Counted from the first letter of the stretch, positions 7,097 through 15,696 are shown. The stretch: DNA of 15,696 nt from a bacterium (GCA_029990205.1 JAPEKQ010000031.1:1-15696); one strand, 5' to 3'. Notes: generated from the letters alone by a model not told the origin. Translations and numbers: made by a program.

Positions 7097-8353
7097 CTAG
7101 TTCTCGCTCTCGCGCCAGATCTTCGCGCCGAGTCCGGACAGCTTCTTCTCGATGGCCTCGTAGCCGCGGTCGATATGGTAGACGCGCGAGACCTCGGTCG
7201 TGCCCTCCGCGACCAGCCCGGCCAGGATGAGCGCGGCGCTCGCCCTGAGATCCGTCGCCATCACCATCGCGCCCGACAGATGGTCGACGCCGCTGATGAC
7301 GGCGACGTTCCGGTCGATCGTGATGTCGGCCCCGAGCCGCCTGAGCTCCGGCACGTGCGAGAAGCGGTCGGTGTAGATCGTGTCGGTGATCACGGCGGAG
7401 CCCTGCCCGATGGTCATCACCGCCATGATCTGAGCCTGCATGTCGGTCGGGAATCCGGGATACGGCGCGGTCGTAACGTTGATCGACTTGATGCGTTCGG
7501 GCCCGCGGACTCGGATGCCGTCCTCGACCGGAATGATCTCGACACCGGCCTCCTTGAGCTTGGAGGCGACCGTAGCGCAGTGGTCGAGCTCCCCGCCCAT
7601 GATGAGGATGTCGCCGCCGGTGATGGCCGCGGCCGCCATGAACGTCCCGGTCTCGATCCGGTCCGGGATGACGCGGACGTCCGCCGGGTGCAGTTCGTCG
7701 GCGCCCTCGATGGTGATGGTGCCGGTCCCGTCGCCGGTGATGTTCGACCCCATGCTCCTGAGGAAATCCGCCAGCGCGCCGATCTCCGGCTCGCGTGCCG
7801 CGTTCTGGATCACGGTCTTCCCGTCCGCGAGCGACGCAGCCATCATCGCGTTCTCGGTGGCGCCAACGCTCGAGGTCTCGAAGTTGATCGTCGCGCCGCG
7901 AAGCCTGCGAGCCTCCGCGACGATGTACCCGTGCTCGAACTCGATGTCCGCGCCGAGATCGCGCATCGCCTTGATGTGGAAGTCGACCGGCCTCGGACCC
8001 CACGCGCACCCGCCGGGCAGCGACACGCGTGCGCGCCCCTGCCTGGCGAGCACGGGACCGAGTACGCAGACCGACGCCCGCATCGTCTTGACGAGTTCGT
8101 ACGGTGCCTCGTGGTATCGACAGTTCGTCGTATCGACAGTGATGCTGTGGTCGTGATGCTCCACCTGCGCGCCGAGGACGCGGAGCACGTGCTCCATCGT
8201 CACGACGTCGCGGAGCCTGGGAACGTTTGAGAGCACGAACTTGCCGGGTGTCAGCAGCGTGGCCGCCATGATGGGCAGTGCCGCGTTCTTCGCCCCGCTG
8301 ATCCTCACCTCGCCGGTGAGCCTCTCTCCGCCCTGAACGACGATCTTGTCCAT
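7097..8353 (-). CDS. murA: UDP-N-acetylglucosamine 1-carboxyvinyltransferase (MurA)
   Basis: 418 aa, the normal length. It transfers enolpyruvate from PEP to UDP-GlcNAc, the first committed step of peptidoglycan synthesis in the cytoplasm. Visible are K22-N23 (SGAKNAALP), the active-site loop [11 protein letters not shown] with Cys116, and HIDRGYE near the C-terminus. Cys at 116 is the fosfomycin-sensitive form. Some phyla carry Asp there. The ATG abuts the prmC stop (TAG-ATG, no gap), with AAGGAAG about 10 nt upstream inside prmC, which suggests translational coupling. Its presence indicates a peptidoglycan wall. Confidence 0.97.
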   Translation of the reverse strand: MDKIVVQGGERLTGEVRISGAKNAALPIMAATLLTPGKFVLSNVPRLRDVVTMEHVLRVLGAQVEHHDHSITVDTTNCRYHEAPYELVKTMRASVCVLGPVLARQGRARVSLPGGCAWGPRPVDFHIKAMRDLGADIEFEHGYIVAEARRLRGATINFETSSVGATENAMMAASLADGKTVIQNAAREPEIGALADFLRSMGSNITGDGTGTITIEGADELHPADVRVIPDRIETGTFMAAAAITGGDILIMGGELDHCATVASKLKEAGVEIIPVEDGIRVRGPERIKSINVTTAPYPGFPTDMQAQIMAVMTIGQGSAVITDTIYTDRFSHVPELRRLGADITIDRNVAVISGVDHLSGAMVMATDLRASAALILAGLVAEGTTEVSRVYHIDRGYEAIEKKLSGLGAKIWRESEN

Positions 8354-9280
8354 CTAGTCCGACTTCCTTCCTGTCATGATGCGGTCTCTTCCAGCGTAGT
8401 CCCTGTGGATGGAGACGTCGGAAAGCATTGGTGCCGCGAGCGCGCGGACCGCGTCCGCCTGTCCGTCACCGAACTCGAGGGCGACGATCCCACCGTCCGC
8501 GAGCATCCCCGGGGCACCCTCGATGATGCCCCTCAGGCAGTCGAGCCCGTCGCTGCCGCCGTCAAGCGCCAGACGCGGCTCGAAGTCCCGTACTTCGGTC
8601 GGCAGACCGGCCATGTCCCCGCTCAGGATATACGGCGGGTTCGAGACGATCCCGTGGACGCCGCCGGCCAGCCCCATCTCGGAGAGGGGTGCAAGCCCCG
8701 TTCCCTCCGCGAGCGATATCCGCTCGGAAACGCCCACATTCTCAGCATTCCGGGCGGCCACGGCCAGCGCCTCCGGGGAGACGTCGGTCGCGATGACCTT
8801 CGCGGCCGGAAACTTCTGGGCAAGCGTGACCGCGATGACGCCCGAGCCGGTGCCGATATCTGCGAGGACCGGACCGTCCACACCGGGAGCAGTACCAACC
8901 GGAGCTTCCTCGCCGAGCCGCTCCCCGATCATCTCGACGGCCACCTCGACCAGCGCCTCGGTCTCGGGTCTGGGGATGAGGACGTCCGGTGTCACCTCGA
9001 AGTCCGCCAGCATGAACCCGGCGGTCCCGGTCACGTACTGGACCGGCTCGCCGGCGAGCCTCCGCTTGAGCAGCGTCTTGAACCCCGCCAGCTCGCGCTC
9101 GGCGAGCACGCGTTCGTACTGGAGATAGAGCTCGATCCGCTTGAGTCCGAGCGCGTGTCCGAGGAGCAGCTCGGTCTCGAGCCGCGCGTTCTCGAAGCCC
9201 TTCTCGGCAAGGTAGTCCTTGCTCCAGTTGATGAGCTCGAGCGTGGTCCAGGTCCGCTTCGTCGTTGCCGTCGTCGCCAT
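8354..9280 (-). CDS. prmC: Release factor glutamine methyltransferase (PrmC/HemK)
   Basis: 308 aa. It methylates the Gln of the GGQ motif of RF1 and RF2 using S-adenosylmethionine. The N-terminal helical RF-binding domain spans about 10-85. VLIPRPETEALVE (100-112), the SAM-binding D-I-G-T-G-S-G (141-147) and the catalytic NPPY (214-217) follow, all expected for PrmC. It lies 15 nt downstream of its substrate gene prfA, a common pairing. The ribosome binding site before the ATG at 9280 is poor, so translation may depend on coupling to prfA. The first nine residues (Thr/Ala-rich) may be extra. Confidence 0.96.
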   Translation of the reverse strand: MATTATTKRTWTTLELINWSKDYLAEKGFENARLETELLLGHALGLKRIELYLQYERVLAERELAGFKTLLKRRLAGEPVQYVTGTAGFMLADFEVTPDVLIPRPETEALVEVAVEMIGERLGEEAPVGTAPGVDGPVLADIGTGSGVIAVTLAQKFPAAKVIATDVSPEALAVAARNAENVGVSERISLAEGTGLAPLSEMGLAGGVHGIVSNPPYILSGDMAGLPTEVRDFEPRLALDGGSDGLDCLRGIIEGAPGMLADGGIVALEFGDGQADAVRALAAPMLSDVSIHRDYAGRDRIMTGRKSD

Positions 9281-9295
9281 GGTCTCGGAACCTGT

Positions 9296-10372
9296 CTACA
9301 CGGACTCGGCCGCGTGCGCGATGCGGTCGGCCTGATCCTGTGTCGCGAGCGCGTCGATGACCTCGTCGAGCTCGCCGTCCATGATCTGGTGCAGGCTGTG
9401 CACGGTCAGGCCGATGCGATGGTCTGTCACGCGGCTCTGCGGGAAATTGTAAGTGCGGATCTTTGCGCTCCGGTCACCGGTCGAGATCTGGCTCCGGCGC
9501 GTGGCGGCCATCTCGGCCTGCTGCTTCTCCTGCTCGAGGTCGTACAGACGGGCGCGGAGTACCTTGAGCGCCTTCGCGCGGTTCTTGTGCTGCGACTTCT
9601 CGTCCTGACACGTCACGACGAGCCCGCTCGGCTTGTGCGTGATGCGAACAGCGGAGTCGGTCGTGTTGACGCTCTGCCCGCCCGGGCCCGACGAACGGTA
9701 GACGTCGATCTTGAGGTCCTCGGTCTTGATCTCGACGTCGACCTCCTCGGCCTCGGGCATGATGGCGACCGTCGCGGCGGACGTGTGAACGCGCCCCTGC
9801 GATTCGGTCTCGGGCACTCGCTGCACGCGGTGCACGCCGCTCTCGAACTTGAACCGGCTGTACGCGCCGTGGCCATCGACCGAGAACACGATCTCCTTGA
9901 ACCCTCCGGTTCCGGTCTCGCTCGTGTTCATCACGTCGACGCTCCACCTCTTGCCCTCGGCGTAGCGTGAGTACATGCGGAAGAGGTCGCCCGCGAAGAG
10001 CGCCGCCTCCTCGCCGCCGGTGCCCGCGCGGATCTCGACGATGACGTTCTTGTCGTCGTTCGGGTCCTTGGGAACGAGCAGGACCTTGAGCCGTTCCTCG
10101 AGCGCATCGAGCTGCGGCTGAAGCTCCTCGAGCTCACCCTTGGCGAAGTCCTTCTCGTCGGGGTCGCTCGAGGCCTCGATGATCTCGTTGGCGGAGGTGA
10201 TATCGGTCAGGATCCGCTCGTACTCGTCGGCGGCCACGACGATGTCGTCCATCCCCGCCCGCTCCTTCGAGTACTTCCTCACGAGGTTGTGGTCCGAGAG
10301 CACCTCGGGGTCGCTGAGGAGCGTGGTCAGCTCCTCGTGCCGGTCGCGGATGGCCTTGAGCTTATCGAGCAT
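9296..10372 (-). CDS. prfA: Peptide chain release factor 1 (RF1)
   Basis: 358 aa, the standard RF1 length. It reads UAA and UAG in the ribosomal A site and triggers peptide release. The codon-recognition PxT loop is PET (187-189, [10 protein letters not shown]) and the catalytic GGQ is at 231-233 ([10 protein letters not shown]). The N-terminal coiled coil (about 1-100) and the C-terminal [14 protein letters not shown] block are intact. PET identifies RF1 rather than the SPF of RF2. The ATG at 10372 overlaps the end of the DUF1385 gene by 11 nt, with GGTGAG about 6 nt upstream, so coupling is likely. A longer frame upstream is Arg/Ser-rich and is the shadow of the DUF1385 gene. Confidence 0.97.
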   Translation of the reverse strand: MLDKLKAIRDRHEELTTLLSDPEVLSDHNLVRKYSKERAGMDDIVVAADEYERILTDITSANEIIEASSDPDEKDFAKGELEELQPQLDALEERLKVLLVPKDPNDDKNVIVEIRAGTGGEEAALFAGDLFRMYSRYAEGKRWSVDVMNTSETGTGGFKEIVFSVDGHGAYSRFKFESGVHRVQRVPETESQGRVHTSAATVAIMPEAEEVDVEIKTEDLKIDVYRSSGPGGQSVNTTDSAVRITHKPSGLVVTCQDEKSQHKNRAKALKVLRARLYDLEQEKQQAEMAATRRSQISTGDRSAKIRTYNFPQSRVTDHRIGLTVHSLHQIMDGELDEVIDALATQDQADRIAHAAESV

Positions 10373-11549
10373 CGGTCTCACCCTTCGCCGCGTCGGACTC
10401 ACCCGCGGATGCGGCGCCGGTCCCACCCTTCGCCGCCGCGAGCGCCGCGATGGCGACCTCGATCTGCTCGTCGGACGGCGGCTTGGTCGTGATGCCCTGG
10501 AGCCAGAGTCCAGGAGCCGACACCGCGCGCGCCCACCGCGTCGAGCAGTTGATGGCCGCAAGCTTCATCAGTTCGTAGCTGATCCCGGCGATGACCGGGA
10601 TGAGAAGAAGTCTGAGCAGTCGGTGCGCGACCGTCGAGGGCTTCCCGGTCAGCATGAACACAAGGATGCTCGTGACCATGACGATGAGCAGGAAACTCGT
10701 CCCGCACCGAGGGTGCCGCGTGGTGAACTGCTGCGCGTTCTCGGGGGTGAGCTCGAGCTCCGCCTCATGGCAGAAGATCGTCTTGTGCTCCGCCCCGTGG
10801 TACTCGAACACGCGCCGCATCTCGCGCCACTGGGAGATACCCCAGATGTATGCGAGGAAGAAGACGACGCGGATGATACCGTCGATGACATTGAACAGGA
10901 TGGAGCTGTCGCTCCCGAGCCGGTCCGTCAGCCACTCGGAGAGCACGAGCGGGATGTAGAAGAAGAACAGGATGCCGAGGCCGAATGCGAACACCATCGT
11001 CCCGGTGAGCGCGACCTTCGTCTTCCACCCCGTCTCCTCCTGCGCGAACGACGCGGCCGGCTCCGTCTGAGCCTCACCGCCCGCTCCTGCCGCCCCGGCC
11101 GAATCCGTCGCATCGGCCGAGCCCGCCGCATCGGCGCCGCCGGCCTTCGCCGACGCCTCCTCCGCCTCCATCGCGGCGCTCGCCGAGTAATTGAGCGCGC
11201 GGATTCCCAGTGCGAGCGACTCGATGAGCGAGAGCCCGCCCCGGATGACCGGAAGCCTGAGGAACTTGTTCTTCCGGGAGGCCGAGATGAACGGCTCCGA
11301 CTGAACGTCTATCTCACCGTTCGGGAGACGCACCGCGACGGCCACGGTCTTCGGACCGCGCATCATCACACCCTCGATCACGGCCTGCCCGCCGTAGTGC
11401 ACCTTGCCCTTCGGCGCGCCAAGAGCCTCGATCGGCTTGACCGCCTCGTCGGTGCTGTCGACCTGGGGCTCGTCGCAGCCGCAGTCACAGCCGCAAGGAC
11501 ATCCCGGTTCGTTGTGCTTCGTGTCTTCCACGTGTTTCGGGTCTTCCAC
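10362..11549 (-). CDS. DUF1385 family multi-pass membrane protein
   Basis: 395 aa, starting with GTG one nt after the thyX stop, with AGGAG 6 nt upstream. The family signature [14 protein letters not shown] lies near residue 55. HGAEHKT ([13 protein letters not shown]) and [11 protein letters not shown], both hallmark DUF1385 motifs, follow. There are about four membrane segments, two in the middle (around [18 protein letters not shown] and the [13 protein letters not shown] stretch) and two near the C-terminus. Unusual additions are an N-terminal Cys cluster (C17, C19, C21, C23, C25, alternating) and an Ala/Gly/Asp/Ser-rich linker before the first membrane segment. Function is not known. The family often sits next to prfA/prmC. 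The Cys cluster may bind metal, but that is inference. Confidence 0.88.
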   Translation of the reverse strand: MEDPKHVEDTKHNEPGCPCGCDCGCDEPQVDSTDEAVKPIEALGAPKGKVHYGGQAVIEGVMMRGPKTVAVAVRLPNGEIDVQSEPFISASRKNKFLRLPVIRGGLSLIESLALGIRALNYSASAAMEAEEASAKAGGADAAGSADATDSAGAAGAGGEAQTEPAASFAQEETGWKTKVALTGTMVFAFGLGILFFFYIPLVLSEWLTDRLGSDSSILFNVIDGIIRVVFFLAYIWGISQWREMRRVFEYHGAEHKTIFCHEAELELTPENAQQFTTRHPRCGTSFLLIVMVTSILVFMLTGKPSTVAHRLLRLLLIPVIAGISYELMKLAAINCSTRWARAVSAPGLWLQGITTKPPSDEQIEVAIAALAAAKGGTGAASAGESDAAKGETDAR

Positions 11550-11550
11550 G

Positions 11551-12972
11551 CTACGCTCCTGCCACCCCGGCGATGAGTTCGGCCGGGCTCTTTGTGTCGT
11601 CGACCGGGATCAGCGCTCCGATGCCCGGATGAACCTTCTCGATCTCGCGCTTCATCTCGCAAGCGATGCGACGGTACGACTCGTGCCCCTGCACCTTCGA
11701 GCGCAGACGCACGAGGTGGAACGCCGACCGCGCGTTGATCGTCATCAGGAACCGCTTGTGATACGCCAGCGGCACCGCGTACTGCGCGTGCGCCGGGTCG
11801 ATCTGTGCCAGCCGCTCCCAGCGCTCGCGCGCCGTGTCGAGCGCTTCCTCCATCTCACCCGCTACGCCCGCGGCGCGGGCGTCGTCGGGCACGGTCCGAC
11901 CGAGCGTGCACCCGAGGAGCTGCTGCGTCTGCGTCGCCATCCGGTGTCTTTGGATGTCGCGATAGGCCCCGAAGTCGCAGACGATCTCGAATGTGTACCC
12001 GGTCTCCTCGAACTCGCGCACCGGGAGCTCGTGCTCCGTCATCCCCTCGACCGCGGCCGCGATGAGCCGCGCCCGTTCCGCCGGGGTCATCCGCTCCGCG
12101 CGCTCGCGAGCCCTCTCATATGAGAGGTCGCCGGCACGGAACAGCATCGCCGCGGCAACGCGCGTCTCTCCGTCGGCGTCGTACTCGACCAGTCGGGTCG
12201 AAGGACCGCCGGCAGGCTCGGACGCGACCGGTCCGCCGCTCCCCACCGCTCCGCCGACGCGCTCCTCCCAGCCATCGAGGTACGGCGAGCGGTCCACGTA
12301 CTTGAGCAGCGTCGGGACCTTCGCCAGCCCGGCCCCGGTCAGCACTCCCGCCAGCTCCCGCATCTCGGCGAGCGGACTCGACGCCATCTTGACGATGCCG
12401 TGCCGCAGACTCCTCGCGTTGACCGTCCACCCGAGGTTCGTCTTCGCCGCGGCCGGCAGCAGCCCGCGCACGGCGTCGCACGCCTTCCCCTTCGGATTGA
12501 GCCCGGCCTTCCGCCACTCCGGGTCACCGTAGGCGCTCTCGCACCACGCGAGCGCCTTCGGGCGCAGACGGTCGTACGTCCGGTAGAGCGTCGATACGGT
12601 CTCGCGGTAGAGCTCTCCCGCGTCGCCGTCCGCGAACACGGGCGGCGTGTAGAAGTTGTCGGGCGACATCACCTGATACCGCGTCGACTTCTCGGTGAAC
12701 GACGAGAGGCGGTTCTCCTCGACGACCTTTGCGCCGAGGATCGAGATGTTCTCGATGGCGATCGACAGGACCGCGTGCTCGGCGACGGACGAGTGCCCGT
12801 ATCCGACAACCCACTTCTCGTGAAAACGCGACGACTCGCTCTCGGAGAGCTCTCTGGCTATCTCCTCGAACGAGTCGGGTGATCGCGATGTCTTCGCGAA
12901 TGTCACCGCGACGACCTCCGCGGGGAGGTCGTCGAGCGTATAGACTCTGAGTGGGCTGCCCGTCTTCGTCAT
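11551..12972 (-). CDS. thyX: Double-domain FAD-dependent thymidylate synthase (ThyX-like)
   Basis: 473 aa, about twice the usual ThyX length. It should make dTMP from dUMP with methylenetetrahydrofolate, FAD and NADPH. Two ThyX-like halves are visible. Half 1 (about 10-225) has HSSVAEHA (60-67), S96-T-R98-Y99, NLGWTVNARSLRH and LAEMRELA. Half 2 (about 260-450) has R342-H343-R344, QYAVPLAY, MTINARSAFHLVRLRS and the QGHESYRRIA tail. The ThyX motif RHR-x7-S is split. Half 1 keeps R88 and S96 but has E86-N87 in place of Arg-His, and half 2 keeps Arg-His-Arg but has Leu352 in place of Ser. Start ATG at 12972 has no clear ribosome binding site. No thyA is seen in the window. Long ThyX-like proteins of this kind are known in some phyla, but function should be confirmed. 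Confidence 0.88.
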   Translation of the reverse strand: MTKTGSPLRVYTLDDLPAEVVAVTFAKTSRSPDSFEEIARELSESESSRFHEKWVVGYGHSSVAEHAVLSIAIENISILGAKVVEENRLSSFTEKSTRYQVMSPDNFYTPPVFADGDAGELYRETVSTLYRTYDRLRPKALAWCESAYGDPEWRKAGLNPKGKACDAVRGLLPAAAKTNLGWTVNARSLRHGIVKMASSPLAEMRELAGVLTGAGLAKVPTLLKYVDRSPYLDGWEERVGGAVGSGGPVASEPAGGPSTRLVEYDADGETRVAAAMLFRAGDLSYERARERAERMTPAERARLIAAAVEGMTEHELPVREFEETGYTFEIVCDFGAYRDIQRHRMATQTQQLLGCTLGRTVPDDARAAGVAGEMEEALDTARERWERLAQIDPAHAQYAVPLAYHKRFLMTINARSAFHLVRLRSKVQGHESYRRIACEMKREIEKVHPGIGALIPVDDTKSPAELIAGVAGA

Positions 12973-13038
12973 AGTCGATGGCGTGGCAGACCGTCGGAGT
13001 GGTTCGTGCCGGTGTTCATCCCGTCGGGTCCGCCTTCT

Positions 13039-13051
13039 CGCGGAACCCGCG
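13039..13051 (-). terminator. Short hairpin after rpmE
   Basis: CGCGG-GTT-CCGCG in reading direction, a perfect 5-bp stem with a 3-nt loop directly after the rpmE stop. No U-tract follows. It may cause partial termination or 3'-end stabilisation between rpmE and thyX (81-nt gap). Confidence 0.25.
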
Positions 13052-13053
13052 TT

Positions 13054-13365
13054 CTAGCCCTCAGCCTCCGGCTTGTCTTCGGTCTCTGTCGCGGCTGCTT
13101 CAGCGGCCGGAGCCTCGGATGCTTCATCCTTGCCGCCGCCCGCGGACGCCGCAGCGCCGCGCGCGAACTCGTCGCCGTACTTCTTGAGGAACCTGTCGAC
13201 ACGACCGGCGCTATCGACCAGCTTCTGCTGACCCGTGAAGAACGGATGGCACGCCGCGCAGATCTCGACGTTGATCTCCTTGAGCGTCGAGCGGGTCGTG
13301 AACTCGTTCCCGCAGACGCACTTCACAGCGCATTCCTGGTAGTCGGGATGGATGTCCTTCTTCAT
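13054..13365 (-). CDS. rpmE: 50S ribosomal protein L31, zinc-binding type
   Basis: 103 aa. The start at 13365 is chosen because GGAG stands 8 nt upstream and the family opens with [10 protein letters not shown]16, C18, C36 and C39 form the expected zinc site of the C+ form, so the zinc-replete type is present and no Zur-type paralogue is seen here. The L31 core ends near residue 70 (VDRFLKKYG). A further tail of about 30 residues, Ala/Glu/Gly-rich and acidic, extends past the usual length. It lies 111 nt after rho. The rho-rpmE pair is frequent in bacteria. Confidence 0.96.
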   Translation of the reverse strand: MKKDIHPDYQECAVKCVCGNEFTTRSTLKEINVEICAACHPFFTGQQKLVDSAGRVDRFLKKYGDEFARGAAASAGGGKDEASEAPAAEAAATETEDKPEAEG

Positions 13366-13431
13366 GCTCGGTTCTCCTTCAGTGGCTCTCTTGTTGGTCA
13401 TATCAGTGCTGCACATCACATCGCGTACTGC

Positions 13432-13458
13432 TCTATACGCTGCTCCTGGACCCGGCAA
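13432..13458 (-). promoter_or_regulatory. Possible weak promoter in the rho-rpmE gap
   Basis: TATAGA (13437 to 13432) is a good -10, but the best -35 (TTGCCG, 13458 to 13453) is only 15 nt away. A small hairpin (GCCC-TTC-GGGC, 13460-13470) sits just after the rho stop. Together they may allow rpmE to be expressed separately from rho. Confidence 0.25.
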
Positions 13459-13476
13459 TGCCCGAAGGGCGGTCCG

Positions 13477-15042
13477 CTAGAGCGCGCTCATCGAATCGAG
13501 GAACTCCTGGTTCGTCTTCGTCTGTCGCATCTTGTCGAGCAGGAACTCCATCGCGCCGACCGGTGTCTGCTCGCTGAGGAACTTCCTCAGGATCCACATC
13601 CGGTTGATCGTCTCCTGCGAGAGCAGACGCTCTTCCTTCCTCGTCCCCGACTTGAGAATGTCGATCGACGGGAAGATGCGGCGGTCCGTCAGCCTGCGGT
13701 CGAGCACGAGCTCCATATTACCCGTACCCTTGAACTCCTCAAAGATGACCTCGTCCATCCTCGACCCCGTATCGATCAGCGCGGTCGCGATGATGGTGAG
13801 ACTCCCGGCGTCCTCGATGTTCCGCGCCGCGCCGAAGAACCGCTTCGGGCGCTGGAGCGCGTTCGAGTCGACACCGCCGGTGAGGATCTTGCCACTGTGC
13901 GGGACGACCGTGTTGTGCGCCCGCGCCAGCCTGGTGATCGAATCGAGCAGGATCACGACGTCCTTCTCGTGCTCCACCAGACGCTTCGCCTTCTCGATGA
14001 CCATGTCGGCGACCTGGACGTGACGCTCGGGCGGCTCATCGAAGGTCGAGCTGACGACCTCGCCATTGACCGACCGGGCCATGTCCGTAACCTCCTCGGG
14101 CCGCTCGTCGATGAGCAGCACGATGAGGACGACGTCCGGGTGATTCGTCGTGATGCTGTTGGCGATCTTCTGCAGCACCACCGTCTTACCGGCTCTCGGC
14201 GGCGAGACGATGAGGCCTCGCTGCCCCTTTCCGATCGGCGACATGAGATCGATGATCCGCGTCGTCATGTCGTCGGGGTCGGTCTCGAGGTTCAGCCGGT
14301 CGTGCGGATGGAGCGGTGTCAGGTTCTCGAACAGGATCTTCGACTTCGCCTGCTCGGGGTTCTCGTAGTTGACGGCCTCGACGCGGAGGAGCGCGAAGTA
14401 GCGCTCGTTCTCCTTCGGCGGGCGGACCTGACCGGAGACGACATCGCCCTTCCGGAGATCGAACCGCTTGATCTGCGACGGCGAAACGTAGATGTCGTCC
14501 GGACCCGGCAGGTAGTTGTAGTCGGGCGAGCGCAGGAATCCGTATCCATCAGGGAGGATCTCCAGAACGCCCTCACTGAAGATGAGGCCGTTCCGCTGAG
14601 TCTGCCCCTCGAGGATCTTGAAGATGAGATCCTGCTTGCGAAGACCCGACACACCCTCGACGCCAAGTCCCTCGGCGTAGTTGACGAGCTCGCGGATCGT
14701 CCGCTGCTTGAGCTCACCCATGTTCAGGTTCTCGCTGGACTTGCCGTTCGCGGCGGGCTTGGCCTCGGCCGCCTTGGTCTCGGCCGCCTTGGTCTCGCTC
14801 GCGGCAACCTTCGACTCACTCGCGGCGACCCTGGTCCCGTTCGCGGCGGCCTTGGTCTCAGTCGCCGCCTCGACCTTGGCCTTGGCCGCGCGCGTGCTCG
14901 CCGCGCGGGTCGTCCTGGCTGAGGTCTTCCCGTTCGACGAACTCCTCGAGCTGCCGTTGCTGCTCCGCGTCGACGAGCTGGCGCTCTTCGCCGCGGCCCT
15001 CTTGCGGGTCCCGCTCGACTTGCTCGGTGCTTTCTCGGTCAT
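13477..15042 (-). CDS. rho: Transcription termination factor Rho
   Basis: 521 aa from ATG 15042, which has GAGG about 7 nt upstream. A longer frame from 15111 lacks a ribosome binding site. Rho is a hexameric RNA-dependent ATPase that ends transcription. The Rho N-terminal helices (about 106-150) and OB-fold RNA-binding domain (about 151-225, LPDGYGFLR) are followed by Walker A PPRAGKT (281-287), Walker [15 protein letters not shown] (364-377), the Q-loop [20 protein letters not shown] (389-408) and the R-loop [14 protein letters not shown] (438-451). A basic Ser/Ala/Lys/Thr-rich tail of about 105 residues precedes the core, with repeats of the KAAETKAAE kind. Such extensions, seen in high-GC lineages, often add RNA binding. 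A near-consensus promoter lies about 190 nt upstream. Confidence 0.97.
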   Translation of the reverse strand: MTEKAPSKSSGTRKRAAAKSASSSTRSSNGSSRSSSNGKTSARTTRAASTRAAKAKVEAATETKAAANGTRVAASESKVAASETKAAETKAAEAKPAANGKSSENLNMGELKQRTIRELVNYAEGLGVEGVSGLRKQDLIFKILEGQTQRNGLIFSEGVLEILPDGYGFLRSPDYNYLPGPDDIYVSPSQIKRFDLRKGDVVSGQVRPPKENERYFALLRVEAVNYENPEQAKSKILFENLTPLHPHDRLNLETDPDDMTTRIIDLMSPIGKGQRGLIVSPPRAGKTVVLQKIANSITTNHPDVVLIVLLIDERPEEVTDMARSVNGEVVSSTFDEPPERHVQVADMVIEKAKRLVEHEKDVVILLDSITRLARAHNTVVPHSGKILTGGVDSNALQRPKRFFGAARNIEDAGSLTIIATALIDTGSRMDEVIFEEFKGTGNMELVLDRRLTDRRIFPSIDILKSGTRKEERLLSQETINRMWILRKFLSEQTPVGAMEFLLDKMRQTKTNQEFLDSMSAL

Positions 15043-15235
15043 GTACATACCTCGATGAGCAGGTTTGACGCTTCCCGGCCGACAACGCACGCGTCGACCG
15101 CAATTGCGCATGTGCCCCTGTGGCGAAGCTGCACTCGGTTTCCTCTTTGAAGATGCAGAGAAGTCTAGCCGGGTTGGATTGCTTCGGATGGGGTGTCAGG
15201 AAGCTGTGGGTGCTGAGATGTTGTTTGCTTGCTAT

Positions 15236-15264
15236 ATAGTAGACGAGGGTCTACAGAGTGTCAA
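15236..15264 (-). promoter_or_regulatory. Promoter for the rho gene run, with palindrome in the spacer
   Basis: On the minus strand TTGACA (15264 to 15259) and TACTAT (15241 to 15236) are spaced 17 nt, a near-perfect sigma70-type promoter. Transcription should start near 15229, giving a leader of about 187 nt before rho, room for the attenuation by which Rho often controls itself. The perfect palindrome GTAGAC-N4-GTCTAC (15239-15254) lies between the -35 and -10 and could be an operator. Confidence 0.7.
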
Positions 15265-15333
15265 GCCGTTTTGGCCCGGGGAGCGACGACCTGCGGGTGT
15301 CCCCGAACTCGCCCCCGCGCAGCGGCGGCCGAG

Positions 15334-15393
15334 CTGTTCGGCGCGGAGCGTGCCGAACAGCCGGACGCCGGCCCAGAAGGACCGGCGCCCGGC
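15334..15393 (-). terminator. Tandem hairpins between the TPR-like gene and rho
   Basis: Two adjacent GC-rich hairpins follow the stop of the TPR-like gene. One (15360-15393) pairs 15360-15364 and 15366-15371 with 15389-15393 and 15382-15387 around one mismatch. The other has perfect 9-bp arms CTGTTCGGC (15334-15342) and GCCGAACAG (15352-15360). Neither has a U-tract. A terminator region is the likeliest reading. Confidence 0.45.
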
Positions 15394-15426
15394 TATCTCT
15401 TCAACGAGACCCGCTCCCGGAAACCG

Positions 15427-15696
15427 CTACTCCGTCGGCGTGTCCGCGTGCAGCAGCTCCTCGACGATACCCAGCTCAAGCAGGGCCTCTTCGGTCATCT
15501 CGAGCTTGTTGTAGACCCTCGCGAGGGCCCGGTGGTACGTCAGCTCCTCGAAGTTCAGCTCGATGAGCATCTCAAGCGTCGGGATGGCGGCCTCGTACTC
15601 GGGGATCGCCAGGTCCATCTGACCCTGATCCTCGAGGTCCTTGGCGATGCCCCAGTGCGCCAGGAAGACACGGTACTGGACCTCTTCGTCCTCCTC
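15427..15696 (-). CDS. C-terminal part of a TPR-like protein (5' end outside the window)
   Basis: 89 residues, open at the right edge. The visible helix pairs (for example IAKDLEDQGQMDLAIPEYE, and YHRALARVYNKLEMTEEALLEL) have the spacing and small-residue pattern of tetratricopeptide repeats, with an acidic start (EEDEEVQYR). TPR proteins are protein-protein scaffolds, and the partner is unknown here. It is separated from rho by about 380 nt holding terminator hairpins and the rho promoter, so it belongs to a different transcript. Confidence 0.75.
   Translation of the reverse strand, partial: EEDEEVQYRVFLAHWGIAKDLEDQGQMDLAIPEYEAAIPTLEMLIELNFEELTYHRALARVYNKLEMTEEALLELGIVEELLHADTPTE

Noticed and set aside
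8405-9970. Plus-strand frame of 521 codons opposite prmC and prfA
   Set aside because: Antisense shadow. prmC and prfA carry complete motifs on the other strand.
9296-10561. Longer prfA start giving a 421-residue protein
   Set aside because: The extra 63 residues are Arg/Ser-rich and lie in a shadow frame of the DUF1385 gene. The ATG at 10372 matches the usual RF1 start.
13006-14922. Long plus-strand frame (638 codons) opposite rho and rpmE
   Set aside because: Antisense shadow of rho in GC-rich DNA, with Arg/Leu/Asp-rich composition and no family resemblance.
1-15696. CRISPR array, tRNA or rRNA genes, insertion sequence ends
   Set aside because: No regularly spaced direct repeats, no cloverleaf or rRNA-like conserved stretch, and no transposase were seen by eye on either strand.

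Overview
This is a GC-rich bacterial chromosome window in which every gene I can support lies on the minus strand, so biological reading order runs from the right edge to the left. The right three quarters is a dense housekeeping run: the 3' end of a TPR-like gene, then rho, rpmE (L31), a double-domain thyX, a DUF1385 membrane protein, prfA (RF1), prmC, murA, selB, ispG and a small coiled-coil gene. The rpmE/DUF1385/prfA/prmC neighbourhood beside rho is a familiar bacterial arrangement. The selB, the tandem ThyX and the secreted beta-helix protein with a W-G-x-I-K-x-x-Y-R tail suggest an uncultured lineage of the FCB type (Eisenbacteria, Krumholzibacteria or Latescibacteria are my guesses). 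That placement is inference.

Housekeeping block (about 3693-15264). A near-consensus sigma70-type promoter (15236-15264) precedes rho. The genes are then packed tightly. thyX and the DUF1385 gene are 1 nt apart with a GTG start, the DUF1385 gene and prfA overlap by 11 nt, prmC and murA abut as TAG-ATG, and the murA-selB gap is 10 nt with a TTG start. Functions are termination (Rho, RF1 and its methylase PrmC), ribosome structure (L31), dTMP synthesis, cell wall (MurA), selenocysteine decoding (SelB) and isoprenoids (IspG). A perfect 8-bp GC hairpin (3653-3678) closes the run.

Integron region (1-3583). A complete integron-type tyrosine recombinase (IntI), with the IntI-specific extra domain, has its own strong promoter (3555-3583). 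Next comes a secreted parallel beta-helix protein 22 nt downstream, then about 670 nt of structured non-coding DNA. Then comes an attC-like site (40-220). It has R boxes, an unpaired spacer, L boxes and two single-base bulges on one arm, the architecture of integron cassette recombination sites. Its bulge asymmetry predicts cassettes reading leftward, the same direction as intI. Just beyond the core site a strong ribosome binding site and ATG start a gene that leaves the window at position 1. This suggests a chromosomal integron of inverted layout (integrase and cassettes in the same direction) whose cassette array lies left of the window. It is the most interesting part of the window.
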